Under the pieces are notes generated by a model. That model ran no database searches, was not told where the DNA came from, and was given only the letters and a program-made list of their open reading frames with translations. Position numbers and translations under genes: made by a program. From contig NZ_JABBJF010000006.1 in assembly GCF_014218705.1 (NCBI RefSeq), positions 124,001 to 188,000 on the forward strand: DNA of 64,000 bases, written 5' to 3'. The stretch's first letter is position 1. Each line of letters begins with the position of its first letter. Shown here in pieces: positions 1 to 7,690 of this stretch. Source of the stretch: Kluyvera sichuanensis. Lineage in GTDB: Bacteria > Pseudomonadota > Gammaproteobacteria > Enterobacterales > Enterobacteriaceae.

Positions 1-798
1 AGCAGCATGACCGGTCTGCTGATTATGGCGCTGCTATTTGGTTTCGGCGGTTCCATTGTGTCATTGATGATGTCGAAATGGATGGCACTGAAATCAGTTG
101 GTGGTGAAGTGATTGAGCAACCGCGTACCGAACAGGAACGCTGGCTGGTAGACACCGTTGCGCGTCAGGCGCAGCAGGTGGGTATTGCTATGCCGCAGGT
201 TGCGCTGTACCACGCGCCGGATATGAACGCCTTTGCTACCGGTGCGCGTCGTGATGCGTCGCTGGTAGCCGTGAGCACCGGTCTGCTGCAGAACATGAGC
301 CGTGACGAAGCGGAAGCCGTTATCGCCCATGAAATCAGCCACATCGCAAACGGCGATATGGTCACCATGACTCTGATCCAGGGCATCGTGAACACCTTCG
401 TTATCTTTATCTCTCGCGTTATCGCGCAGATTGCGGCCGGTTTCCTCGGCGGCAACCGTGATGATGGCGAAGAGAGCAGCAACGGCAACCCGCTGATTTA
501 CTTCGCGGTAGCCACGGTGCTGGAGTTGGTGTTTGGTATTCTGGCGAGCATTATCACCATGTGGTTCTCGCGCTACCGTGAATTCCACGCTGATGCGGGC
601 TCCGCAAAGCTGGTTGGTCGTGAGAAGATGATTGCCGCGCTGCAGCGTCTGAAAACCAGCTATGAGCCACAGGAAGCCAGCAGCATGATGGCATTCTGCA
701 TCAACGGTAAATCCAAATCGCTGAGCGAAATGTTCATGACGCACCCACCGCTGGATAAGCGCATTGAAGCGCTGCGCAGCGGCGAATATATGAAGTAA
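1..798 (+). CDS. htpX: Protease HtpX (5' end outside window)
   Basis: Membrane zinc metallopeptidase of the M48 family that degrades damaged inner-membrane proteins alongside FtsH. The reading frame is already open at base 1, and the first ATG at 7 is internal: E. coli HtpX has about 28 more residues before the part seen here, forming the first transmembrane helix. The zinc motif HEISH lies at 328-342 and is followed by IANGD. A hydrophobic segment (about 360-450) and a second one (about 490-570) flank a short Glu/Ser loop, and the third zinc ligand region reads [11 protein letters not shown] near 580-610. The visible C-terminus ends at the usual place. Identification is secure from near identity to E. 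coli along the whole visible length. Confidence 0.97.
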   Translation, partial: SSMTGLLIMALLFGFGGSIVSLMMSKWMALKSVGGEVIEQPRTEQERWLVDTVARQAQQVGIAMPQVALYHAPDMNAFATGARRDASLVAVSTGLLQNMSRDEAEAVIAHEISHIANGDMVTMTLIQGIVNTFVIFISRVIAQIAAGFLGGNRDDGEESSNGNPLIYFAVATVLELVFGILASIITMWFSRYREFHADAGSAKLVGREKMIAALQRLKTSYEPQEASSMMAFCINGKSKSLSEMFMTHPPLDKRIEALRSGEYMK

Positions 799-820
799 CA
801 GGTTTACGTCAATAACGCTA

Positions 821-856
821 AACGGCATCCTTGAATGCATCAGGGATGCCGTGATT
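821..856 (+). terminator. Hairpin after htpX
   Basis: Inverted repeat ACGGCATCC (822-830) / GGATGCCGT (844-852) with a 13-nt loop just after the htpX stop. There is no long T tract, so termination efficiency is uncertain. Confidence 0.5.
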
Positions 857-897
857 TAGTCCCTTCTTCTCATCGTGTTGATGCACCGCAAGCCGTG

Positions 898-1374
898 TTA
901 ATTCACCGACATTTGATATTCAATCATGCCGCTTTTTTTCGCTACCCAGTCATAAAGACGTTGCCCGCGTAGGTTAGTCTCATGTGTGTGCCAGTACAGA
1001 CGGGAGGCTCGTTGCTCGCGTGCCTGTTGCTGCACGTATTCAATCAGCTGTCTGCCAATCTGCTGACCACGGACATCCGGGTTCACGAACAAATCCTCAA
1101 GATAGCAGTAATCTTCTGTGGCCCAGGTTGAGCGGTGGAACAGGTAATGTACAAGGCCCACAGCTTTGCCGTCACATTCGGCGATGGCACAAAGCATCGG
1201 TTCGCCAGAATCTAAAAAACGACGCCATGTCTGTTGAGTCACCGCGTCAGGGATATCGACGCGATAAAACGTTTGATACTGTTTCCACAACGGCAGCCAC
1301 TGCGCATAGTCGCGCTCCGTTGCTGGCCTGATGATGACCTTTGCCAAATGACTACCTGCCTTTTTATCGTTCAT
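898..1374 (-). CDS. GNAT family N-acetyltransferase
   Basis: Predicted acyl-CoA-dependent N-acetyltransferase of 158 residues; substrate unknown. It shows the GNAT core: a beta strand with VGLVHYLFH, then YLEDLFVNPDVRGQQIGRQLI (motif A, R/Q-x-x-G-x-G/A type acetyl-CoA loop) at about residues 91-111, and a C-terminal segment with WHTHETNLRGQRLYDWV typical of the subfamily that acetylates small amines or amino acids. The start at 1374 is supported by AAGGAAG seven bases upstream. It is divergent from the MocR-type regulator at 1503, and such regulators often control the divergent neighbour, so it is the likely target. The pair is absent from the E. coli htpX-yebQ interval as I recall it. The family call is firm and the substrate open. 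Confidence 0.85.
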   Translation of the reverse strand: MNDKKAGSHLAKVIIRPATERDYAQWLPLWKQYQTFYRVDIPDAVTQQTWRRFLDSGEPMLCAIAECDGKAVGLVHYLFHRSTWATEDYCYLEDLFVNPDVRGQQIGRQLIEYVQQQAREQRASRLYWHTHETNLRGQRLYDWVAKKSGMIEYQMSVN

Positions 1375-1444
1375 TAATCTTCCTTATTTTTCAAAAAAAG
1401 CCGCACCTTGATGCGGTAACGCTATGTTAGAAGAGGTTATGGTT

Positions 1445-1486
1445 CCTATGAAGTTCCACTTTATGTATCTTTATAGGATCCACTTT
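1445..1486. promoter_or_regulatory. Candidate operator of the MocR-type regulator
   Basis: Between the divergent GNAT and MocR genes lies a direct repeat, TTCCACTTT at 1454-1462 and ATCCACTTT at 1478-1486 (24-bp period), plus an inverted pair CCTAT 1445-1449 / ATAGG 1473-1477. MocR proteins are known to bind spaced direct repeats near their own promoters. Assignment is an inference. Confidence 0.45.
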
Positions 1487-1502
1487 TTTGCGGTGTATTG
1501 AG

Positions 1503-2972
1503 ATGACAAAGCCCGTCGCCCCTTTGTTCCAGGACATACTGTTACCTGGCGGCATTATTAAAGATCAGGTCTACGAGGTGCTCCGCCATGCCATTCTGGA
1601 AGGGCGTTTGGCGGCGGGGTCGAAAATACCGTCAAGCCGAGCGCTAGCTGAAATGATGGCGATTTCGCGCAACTCAGTTATTGCAGGCTTTGAACGTTTG
1701 CTGGATGAGGGCTATCTGATTGCGCGTAAAGGCGCGGGAACGTTTGTAACTGAAAGCATTCCGGACAAAACCATTGATGGGCATTATCCGGTGCAGGAAT
1801 CAACGCCACCCGTATCGGCAGTCGGATCGCTCAATCCTGATATTGCGGCGCTGCGCCCCCTCTGGTCTGAAGGGCAGAAAAGTGATGGGATGAATCGCTT
1901 ATTTGCCGTGGGCGTAGGCTGTACCGACCTTTTCCCTCATGATTTATGGGGGAGGCTGTTGGGACGGGTCTGGCGACAATCCCGGCACGAGCTTGGTTTG
2001 CATACGAACGCCTGTGGTTATCAACCTCTGCGCCGCGCGATTAATCATTATATCCAGACCACTCGCGGCGTTAACTGCGATGAGAGCCAGATAATCATCG
2101 TCAATGGCATCCAGCAGGCGCTGAATGTCACCGCCCGGGCGTTGCTGCCTAAAGGTAGCGAAGTGTGGGTAGACGATCCCGGTTATGATGGCGCCCGAGG
2201 CGCCTTCACCTCTACAGGAGCGATTGTCAGGCCGGTCAGGGTCGACGACCGGGGGATGGATATTCATGATGGGATACAGCACTTCCCCAATGCAAAACTG
2301 GTCTACACCGCGCCGTCACACCAGTTTCCATTGAGCGGGACGCTCAGCCTTTCCCGACGGTTAGCGCTGCTGGAGTGGGCGGAATCCCGGCAGGCGTGGA
2401 TCTTTGAAGATGACTATAACAGTGAGTTTCGCTATGCCGCTCGCTCATTGCAGGCGTTGCAGGGGCTGGATAAATATCATCGGGTTATTTATTCCGGAAC
2501 GTTTTCCAAAATGATGTATCCGGAATTTCGGCTGGGCTTTTTGGTCGTACCGCCGGATCTACGTGAGCAGTTTATGATGACCAAGTATTTCTCCGATCTC
2601 TGTACCGGCTATCTGGAGCAGGCCGTGCTGGCGCGTTTTATTGCCGAAGGCCATTACGCCAGCCATGTTCGCCGGGTGCGTAAAGCGTGCTATGAGCGTA
2701 AGAGCGCATTAGCAGCGGCGATAGCCGCTTATTTGCCGGGCAAAATGGTGGTACATCCGTCCGACTCAGGGATCCATATGGTGTGTTGGTTGGCCGACGG
2801 ACTCACGGGGAAGGAGGTGGAAATGAAAGCCAGCCAGCTGGGTATGGGGATTCAATCCTTTGAACGCTATTGCCAGCGTCCAATGGCCCGAGAAGGTATT
2901 TTGCTTGGCTTTGCCAATCATTCCCCGAAGGTCTTGCAAGAGGGCATTCGTCGATTGGCCAGCGCGATTTGA
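1503..2972 (+). CDS. MocR/PdxR-type PLP-dependent transcriptional regulator
   Basis: 489-residue fusion of an N-terminal GntR winged helix (about residues 15-85, with PSSRALAEMMAISRNSVIAGFERLLDEGYL) and a C-terminal fold-type I aminotransferase domain (about 125-485). The PLP lysine is visible in SGTFSKMMYPEFRLGF, and the Asp/Tyr pair that contacts the cofactor in FEDDYNSEFRY. Proteins of this family sense a PLP adduct or an amine and control a neighbouring gene. A TTG at 1488 also opens the frame, but the ATG at 1503 gives the usual N-terminus. It is divergent from the GNAT gene, its probable target. The E. coli relatives are YdcR and YjiR; this one lies at a different locus, and I cannot name its effector. 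Confidence 0.88.
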   Translation: MTKPVAPLFQDILLPGGIIKDQVYEVLRHAILEGRLAAGSKIPSSRALAEMMAISRNSVIAGFERLLDEGYLIARKGAGTFVTESIPDKTIDGHYPVQESTPPVSAVGSLNPDIAALRPLWSEGQKSDGMNRLFAVGVGCTDLFPHDLWGRLLGRVWRQSRHELGLHTNACGYQPLRRAINHYIQTTRGVNCDESQIIIVNGIQQALNVTARALLPKGSEVWVDDPGYDGARGAFTSTGAIVRPVRVDDRGMDIHDGIQHFPNAKLVYTAPSHQFPLSGTLSLSRRLALLEWAESRQAWIFEDDYNSEFRYAARSLQALQGLDKYHRVIYSGTFSKMMYPEFRLGFLVVPPDLREQFMMTKYFSDLCTGYLEQAVLARFIAEGHYASHVRRVRKACYERKSALAAAIAAYLPGKMVVHPSDSGIHMVCWLADGLTGKEVEMKASQLGMGIQSFERYCQRPMAREGILLGFANHSPKVLQEGIRRLASAI

Positions 2973-3006
2973 ACGCGCTTAAAAGTTAGGGGACTCTTAC
3001 GTCAAA

Positions 3007-3044
3007 ATCGCCCGGACAAGATTCGATTCTTAACACCGGGCGAT
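3007..3044. terminator. Bidirectional hairpin between the MocR gene and yebQ
   Basis: Nine-base-pair inverted repeat ATCGCCCGG (3007-3015) / CCGGGCGAT (3036-3044), with further pairing possible inside the loop, between two convergent genes. No clear T tract on either side. Confidence 0.5.
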
Positions 3045-3066
3045 GGCGATATGACAATACCGGCTT

Positions 3067-4440
3067 TTAGCTTTGCGCGCGTGGCTGGGTGACGCGCAGC
3101 CCGCTGAACAGCGTAGCGACAACCGCCAGCGTACCGGCTAGCAGCAGCGACACATGGGTACCGCCATTGCCGAAGGCATTAAACATCAGCGCGACCAGAG
3201 CAGCACCGGTACTTTGCCCCAGCAGGCGTGCCGTACCGAGCATCCCGCTGGCACCGCCGCTGCGATTACGCGGCGCAGAGGCAATAATGGTGTGGTTGTT
3301 TGGTGACTGGAACAGCCCGAAGCCTGCGCCGCACAGCAGCATACGCCAGATAATATCGATATCGCTCGGTGACGATGGCAGCAGCGCTAGCCCAAACAGG
3401 CCGCAGGCCATAATCGCCATGCCCAGCGCGCCCAGCAGGCCCGCGTGAACGCGTTCGATAAGATACCCTGCCAATGGGGCCATTACCATGGTCGCCAGCG
3501 GCCACGGCGTCAGCAGTAAGCCGGTCTCTACTTCGGTACGGCCGACCACTGACTGCAGGAAGAACGGCAGCGATACCATTGCCAGCATCTGCGCGCAGAA
3601 AGAGCAAATAGATGTGCAGATAGAGAGTGAGAACAGCGGAATACGCAGCAGATCGACCGGTAGCAGCGGCACCGGTAACTGCAATTGGCGACGCACGAAG
3701 AAGAAACCAATCACCAGCAGCCCAACGATTTCCAGCAGCACCACTTCGGTAGACTGCCCCTGAGCGAAACTGCTCAGTGCGGTGATAAGCAGACCGAAGG
3801 TCAGGGCGTTCATCACCGCGCTTGGCAGGTCGAAACGCTGTGACTGGCTGCGGGTGCCGTTCGACGGCAGGAAGCGCACGGCCAGCAGCCAGGCAATAAT
3901 CCCCAGCGGCACGTTAATAAAGAACAGCCACTGCCAGGAAGCCAGTGACAAAATGGCCGCGGCGATCGTTGGCCCGGCAGCTGACGACACTGCCACCACA
4001 AAGGAGTTGATACCCATCCCGCGTCCCAGTTGACGCTGTGGGTAAATCAGACGGATCAGCGCCGTGTTGACGCTCATCAGCGCTGCGCCCCCAAACCCTT
4101 GCAGAATACGCGCCAGCGTCAGCATCTCGAGCGAGTTAGAGAAGGCGCAGAACAATGAGGCGAGGGTGAAGACCACCAGGCCCGCTTTATAAATGCGGTG
4201 GTAGCCAATCATGTCGCCAAGGAAGGAGAGGGAGAGCAGGGAGATAACAATGGCAATCTGGTAGGCATTGACTATCCAGATGGAAGACGCCGGGGAGGCG
4301 TTCAGGTCGGTAGCGATGGTGGGCAGCGCAACGTTGGCAATGGCACCGTCGAGAACGGCCATCGTAATGCCGATAACAATAGTCAGAATGGCGCCATAGC
4401 GTTGGGGGGTCGGCAGACCATCGATCAGGTTTCGAGTCAT
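3067..4440 (-). CDS. yebQ: MFS drug:H+ antiporter YebQ
   Basis: 457-residue inner-membrane transporter of the DHA2 (14-helix, EmrB/QacA-like) branch of the major facilitator superfamily. The start of the first helix reads ITIVIGITMAVLDGAIANVALPTIA, with the family's conserved Asp in helix 1 (LDGAIANVALP), and the loop 2-3 signature appears as LSFLGDMIGYHRIYKAG. About 14 hydrophobic segments follow. It sits directly beside and divergent from kdgR, as in E. coli, where YebQ is a putative multidrug exporter of unproven substrate. Length equals the E. coli protein. Convergent with the MocR gene upstream. Confidence 0.9.
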   Translation of the reverse strand: MTRNLIDGLPTPQRYGAILTIVIGITMAVLDGAIANVALPTIATDLNASPASSIWIVNAYQIAIVISLLSLSFLGDMIGYHRIYKAGLVVFTLASLFCAFSNSLEMLTLARILQGFGGAALMSVNTALIRLIYPQRQLGRGMGINSFVVAVSSAAGPTIAAAILSLASWQWLFFINVPLGIIAWLLAVRFLPSNGTRSQSQRFDLPSAVMNALTFGLLITALSSFAQGQSTEVVLLEIVGLLVIGFFFVRRQLQLPVPLLPVDLLRIPLFSLSICTSICSFCAQMLAMVSLPFFLQSVVGRTEVETGLLLTPWPLATMVMAPLAGYLIERVHAGLLGALGMAIMACGLFGLALLPSSPSDIDIIWRMLLCGAGFGLFQSPNNHTIIASAPRNRSGGASGMLGTARLLGQSTGAALVALMFNAFGNGGTHVSLLLAGTLAVVATLFSGLRVTQPRAQS

Positions 4441-4568
4441 GTTAGAAACTTGTTTTTGTGTGAATTATTAACCAGAGAATGATTCTAGCATTGATTATTC
4501 GACCTAATGTCGCAGATTTGTAACCAGGTCACAGAAGTTTCATTGCTACAGACGCTTTGCGAAATTAT

Positions 4569-4588
4569 AATAAAAACCGGTTCTAATT
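4569..4588. promoter_or_regulatory. Pseudopalindrome upstream of kdgR
   Basis: AATAAAAACCGGTTCTAATT is centred on CCGG with 8 of 10 positions symmetrical, 29 bp before the kdgR start and in the yebQ-kdgR divergent region. IclR-family operators are AT-rich pseudopalindromes of this size, so it could be an autoregulatory KdgR site. Inference only. Confidence 0.35.
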
Positions 4589-4617
4589 TTTATAAAACAG
4601 TTGCGATGAGGTGATAA

Positions 4618-5409
4618 ATGTCAGCAACGGATTTGGACAAACAACCAGATTCTGTCTCTTCGGTACTCAAGGTTTTTGGTATCCTGCAGGCACTTGGCGA
4701 AGAACGCGAAATTGGTATTACTGAACTGTCGCAACGCGTCATGATGTCGAAAAGCACCGTTTATCGCTTTTTGCAAACCATGAAGTCATTGGGATACGTT
4801 GCCCAGGAAGGGGAATCCGAAAAGTATTCACTCACGCTGAAGCTGTTTGAGCTGGGTGCTCGTGCCCTGCAAAACGTTGATTTGATCCGCAGTGCGGATA
4901 TCCAGATGCGTGAGCTCTCTCGCCTGACGAAAGAGACCATTCACCTGGGTGCGCTGGATGAAGACAGCATTGTTTACATCCACAAAATCGACTCGATGTA
5001 TAACCTGCGTATGTACTCCCGTGTGGGTCGTCGTAACCCGCTGTACAGCACCGCGATCGGTAAAGTACTGCTGGCCTGGCGCGACCCGGCAGAGGTTCGT
5101 CAGATCCTCGAAGGCGTTGAGTATAAGTGCAGCACCGAGCGTACGATTGCCAACACTGATGAGCTGATTACCGTTCTCGAGCAGGTCCGTAAACAGGGCT
5201 GGGGCGAAGATAACGAAGAACAGGAAGAAGGTTTGCGCTGTATCGGTGTACCGGTATTTGACCGCTTTGGCGTGGTTATCGCCGGTTTGAGTATCTCCTT
5301 CCCAACGCTGCGCTTCTCTGAAGAACGCCTGCATGAGTATGTTGAGATGCTGCATACCGCAGCGCGTAAGATTTCAGAACAGATGGGTTATAACGACTAC
5401 CCGTTCTGA
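4618..5409 (+). CDS. kdgR: KDG regulon repressor KdgR
   Basis: IclR-family repressor, 263 residues as in E. coli. Residues 10-75 form the winged helix (ITELSQRVMMSKSTVYRFLQTMKSLGYV); the C-terminal two thirds form the effector domain that binds 2-keto-3-deoxygluconate, the common product of pectin, glucuronate and alginate breakdown. Family knowledge: it represses kduI/kduD, kdgK, kdgT and related genes. The start at 4618 follows GAGGTGATAA. This is notable here because the window also encodes a polysaccharide lyase/import block (20957-30075) whose products would be unsaturated uronates if the substrate is a polyuronate; a regulatory link is an inference. Confidence 0.97.
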   Translation: MSATDLDKQPDSVSSVLKVFGILQALGEEREIGITELSQRVMMSKSTVYRFLQTMKSLGYVAQEGESEKYSLTLKLFELGARALQNVDLIRSADIQMRELSRLTKETIHLGALDEDSIVYIHKIDSMYNLRMYSRVGRRNPLYSTAIGKVLLAWRDPAEVRQILEGVEYKCSTERTIANTDELITVLEQVRKQGWGEDNEEQEEGLRCIGVPVFDRFGVVIAGLSISFPTLRFSEERLHEYVEMLHTAARKISEQMGYNDYPF

Positions 5410-5418
5410 GTCAGCGAT

Positions 5419-5456
5419 AAAAAAGCCCGGTGCTGGACTGCACAGGGCTTTTTTTT
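5419..5456. terminator. Bidirectional terminator kdgR/yobH
   Basis: AAAAAAGCCC (5419-5428) pairs with GGGCTTTTTT (from 5445), with an inner GTGC/GCAC extension. T tracts on both strands fit termination of both convergent genes. Confidence 0.85.
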
Positions 5457-5464
5457 ATCCATTT

Positions 5465-5704
5465 TTAACCGTTATCCACCACGCTCGTGCTCTTACGCAG
5501 CAGTGGGCAGCTGGAACGCCCCACCACGCCGTTGTCGCTGTGAAGATAAAATGCGGTGCTATAGCCCTGTGCGGTCAGATACTTACATTGCAAGCCCAGA
5601 CCGCCAGCCGTCTTCTGACTCCCTGCCAATACGCCGTACCCGCTCAGAAGCACCCCGATGGCGACGATAACCAGAAAAACGATAGTTCTGATAAACAGGC
5701 GCAT
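5465..5704 (-). CDS. yobH: Small membrane protein YobH
   Basis: 79-residue protein matching E. coli YobH in length and end (PLLRKSTSVVDNG). An N-terminal hydrophobic helix (about residues 5-25) is followed by a short periplasmic-type domain with two cysteines (LQCKYL and SSCPLL) that could form a disulfide. Function unknown in E. coli. A GAGGAA sequence lies seven bases before the ATG. Divergent from mgrB, as in relatives. Confidence 0.9.
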   Translation of the reverse strand: MRLFIRTIVFLVIVAIGVLLSGYGVLAGSQKTAGGLGLQCKYLTAQGYSTAFYLHSDNGVVGRSSCPLLRKSTSVVDNG

Positions 5705-5801
5705 AAAAATTCCTCTTCTATTATATCTTTCATGAATACTACGTTACTGCAATAACGGATTGACACAAGTCTATGATTCCTAAAAGCGTGAGATGCCGTT
5801 A

Positions 5802-5836
5802 CAGTTAGCCGCGGTTTAAGGTTAGCATGCTAACCT
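5802..5836 (+). promoter_or_regulatory. PhoP box and promoter of mgrB
   Basis: Direct repeat CAGTTA (5802-5807), five bases, GGTTTA (5813-5818) matches the PhoP box layout. Exactly 12 bp later is TAACCT (5831-5836), preceded by TG, as an extended -10. This spacing is the known architecture of PhoP-activated promoters. A perfect 16-bp palindrome GGTTAGCATGCTAACC (5820-5835) overlaps the -10. Confidence 0.75.
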
Positions 5837-5872
5837 CGCTACATCTGAATAAGAATTCATGCGGAGAGTTGA

Positions 5873-6016
5873 GTGAAAAAGTTTCGGTGGGTATTACTGA
5901 TACTCGTGATTGCCGCCTGCCTGCTGCTCTGGACCCAGATGATCAACGTAATGTGCGATCAGGATGTTCAGTTTTTCAGCGGCATATGCAGCATTAACAG
6001 GTATATACCCTGGTAA
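5873..6016 (+). CDS. mgrB: PhoQ feedback inhibitor MgrB
   Basis: 47-residue inner-membrane peptide, read from the GTG at 5873 to the TAA at 6016, with GGAGA upstream. It has a cytoplasmic KKFRW start, one transmembrane helix (about residues 7-24) and a periplasmic part [13 protein letters not shown] with the two cysteines (28 and 39) needed for function in the family. It is made under PhoP control and inhibits the PhoQ kinase, closing a feedback loop. Loss of mgrB is a common route to polymyxin resistance in Klebsiella; here the gene is intact. The sequence is closest to Klebsiella-type MgrB from memory. Confidence 0.96.
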   Translation: MKKFRWVLLILVIAACLLLWTQMINVMCDQDVQFFSGICSINRYIPW

Positions 6017-6089
6017 AACATTTTTGCCGGCAGCGATTTCCTTCCGTAATGTGAGTGGTAGAATGGATCGTTCTTTTTGAGGTGGTAAA

Positions 6090-6389
6090 ATGAGTGATCT
6101 TGTAAGTTCTGGGGCATTAAATCTGGTATCTCTGGCATTTTCCTTCTTGCTGCTGTTAGTCGGTCTGGTGTTGTGGTTCTTTGTGAATCGCGCCAGTTCC
6201 CGTGCTAACGAGCAAATCGAACTCCTTGAATCGCTGCTCGACCTGCAAAAGCGCCAGAATGCGCTGCTGCGTCGTTTATGCGAAGCCAATGAGCCGGACG
6301 CGAAGGAAGAAGAGGCACCAAAAGCAAAAGCAGAAGACGTTAAAGAAGAAGACAAAGAAGATTTTATCCGTCTGGTGGCGGAACGATAA
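6090..6389 (+). CDS. yebO: Membrane protein YebO
   Basis: 99-residue protein with one transmembrane helix (about residues 10-32, LNLVSLAFSFLLLLVGLVLWFF), then a cytoplasmic amphipathic helix (RASSRANEQIELLESLLDLQKRQ) and a very acidic/lysine-rich low-complexity tail (EEEAPKAKAEDVKEEDKED) ending in the conserved RLVAER. It matches E. coli YebO in order and neighbours (mgrB-yebO-cspC). Function unknown. TGAGGTGGTAAA precedes the ATG. Confidence 0.9.
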   Translation: MSDLVSSGALNLVSLAFSFLLLLVGLVLWFFVNRASSRANEQIELLESLLDLQKRQNALLRRLCEANEPDAKEEEAPKAKAEDVKEEDKEDFIRLVAER

Positions 6390-6407
6390 CCTCTTTGTAT
6401 GCTAACG

Positions 6408-6433
6408 CCGGGCAGCCTGTTCTGGGCTGCCGG
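6408..6433 (+). terminator. Hairpin after yebO
   Basis: GGCAGCC (6411-6417) / GGCTGCC (6425-6431), extended by CCG/CGG with one bulge, 20 nt after the yebO stop. No T tract, so it is a weak terminator at best. Confidence 0.45.
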
Positions 6434-7152
6434 ACACCGCACGATGCACTTTTCTGGTGCTCATATTCCCTGAAAGCCTAATTGATATGCGTTACGCGAC
6501 GAGATATTCACTTTGCGCAACTGGCGCGTTGCGTGGCGATATTCGCGCTCACGTATCGGTATAATCTATAACGTTATGTTATTGTTATTGATAAATCATT
6601 CCTAGGTTCTATTTATCACACCTTAATATTATTGTTCGTATTAACATTGTACGAACTGGACAATTAATCGCCCATTTGGCGAAGCATAATCCAGAGAGCA
6701 ATAGCGAAACGTTTTTATTGCATTGTGATGAAGCAATGTCACGAAAGTTTCATTATTTTGGTGCAATATAGTCCACGATGTTAATCGCCAGGACCGTGCT
6801 GGATAACCGCACTCATGTGAAGTACTTATAACCGGTTAGCCGAACGGCATGCGAAAATGTTATAGCGAAAATAATCTAACGATATAAAAATTTTTTGAGG
6901 CGATAAGGATATTCTGGACGCTGAAAAAATGTTGGTCTATGTTAAAAATGTCTTACGTTACCGTAAGCTAGGTCACATTTTAGATCTGCTAACATTCATT
7001 CAACGAAACGTTTTGTTGGGGAAAAATTCACCCCGTGTGGAAGGATTTGTTGGGATTTGTGCGGCCGATCGAGACACCTTTAAAAATGGCTTGCCATTAT
7101 TATCGTTGTATGTGATAACACGTTTTGGGTTAAACGAGGTACAGTTCTGTTT
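6434..7152. other. Gene-poor AT-rich interval before yobF-cspC
   Basis: About 720 bp with no gene I can support. It is AT-rich. The last part (about 7110-7152), just before yobF, matches the E. coli yobF leader from memory. An open frame of 84 codons at 6929-7183 runs into yobF in another frame, without a ribosome binding site or a recognisable product. Long leaders are usual for csp genes, so part of this is probably 5' untranslated RNA and promoter. Confidence 0.5.
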
Positions 7153-7323
7153 ATGTATGGCATTATCAGTAAAGAAGTTCTGAGTAAACACGTTGACGTT
7201 GAATACCGCTTCTCTGCCGAACCTTATATTAGTGCCTCATGCAGTCATGTCTCAGTTTTATCTATGAAAACGCCTGCGGGCGCAGAAAACACTCTAAGGA
7301 ATTTTGCAAATGGCAAAGATTAA
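7153..7323 (+). CDS. yobF: Small protein YobF, extended into cspC
   Basis: 56-residue reading frame starting [20 protein letters not shown], matching E. coli YobF (DUF2527, 47 residues, heat-induced, function unknown) for about 35 residues. After SVLSM the C-terminus differs: compared with E. coli as remembered, one extra base shifts the frame, so the stop just before the cspC ribosome binding site is missed and the frame ends at 7323, inside cspC (14-nt overlap). GAGGT lies upstream of the start. The N-terminal identification is good; the tail should be verified. Confidence 0.8.
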
Positions 7324-7519
7324 AGGTCAAGTTAAGTGGTTCAACGAGTCTAAAGGTTTTGGCTTCATTACTCCTGCTGACGGCAGCAAAGATGTATTCG
7401 TACATTTCTCTGCAATCCAGGGTAACGGCTTCAAAACTCTGGCTGAAGGCCAGAACGTTGAGTTCGAAATTCAGGACGGCCAGAAAGGCCCAGCGGCTGT
7501 TAACGTAACCGCTATCTGA
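7310..7519 (+). CDS. cspC: Cold-shock-like protein CspC
   Basis: 69-residue single-domain nucleic-acid chaperone, apparently identical to E. coli CspC. RNP1 is KGFGFITP (about residues 15-22) and RNP2 is VFVHFSAI (about 30-37). CspC is constitutive, binds RNA, acts as an antiterminator and stabilises stress mRNAs. AAGGAA seven to twelve bases before the ATG at 7310 sets the start. Co-transcribed with yobF and overlapped by its extended 3' end. Confidence 0.98.
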
Positions 7520-7564
7520 TTCGACAATCACTGATCTTGCAGCGCGTCAGCGTAACATTATCAG

Positions 7565-7598
7565 ACATAAAGCCTCGCTAATGCGGGGCTTTATCATT
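7565..7598 (+). terminator. Terminator of cspC
   Basis: AAAGCCTCGC (7569-7578), TAAT loop, GCGGGGCTTT (7583-7592), with one G-T pair, followed by a T-rich stretch. Confidence 0.8.
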
Positions 7599-7690
7599 TC
7601 TATGCCTGCCGCTTTTAACCGCCGCTTCGCCTTTCTCCCTCGCTCGAATAGCGGTACACTTTCGCCCTTTGAAATAGAGCCGGAGTTACT

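Noticed and set aside
5333-5755. 140-codon open frame over the kdgR end and yobH
   Set aside because: Crosses an intrinsic terminator and the yobH coding region; not a plausible gene.
6929-7183. 84-codon open frame before yobF
   Set aside because: No ribosome binding site, no recognisable protein, and it overlaps yobF and what is probably the leader of the yobF-cspC transcript.
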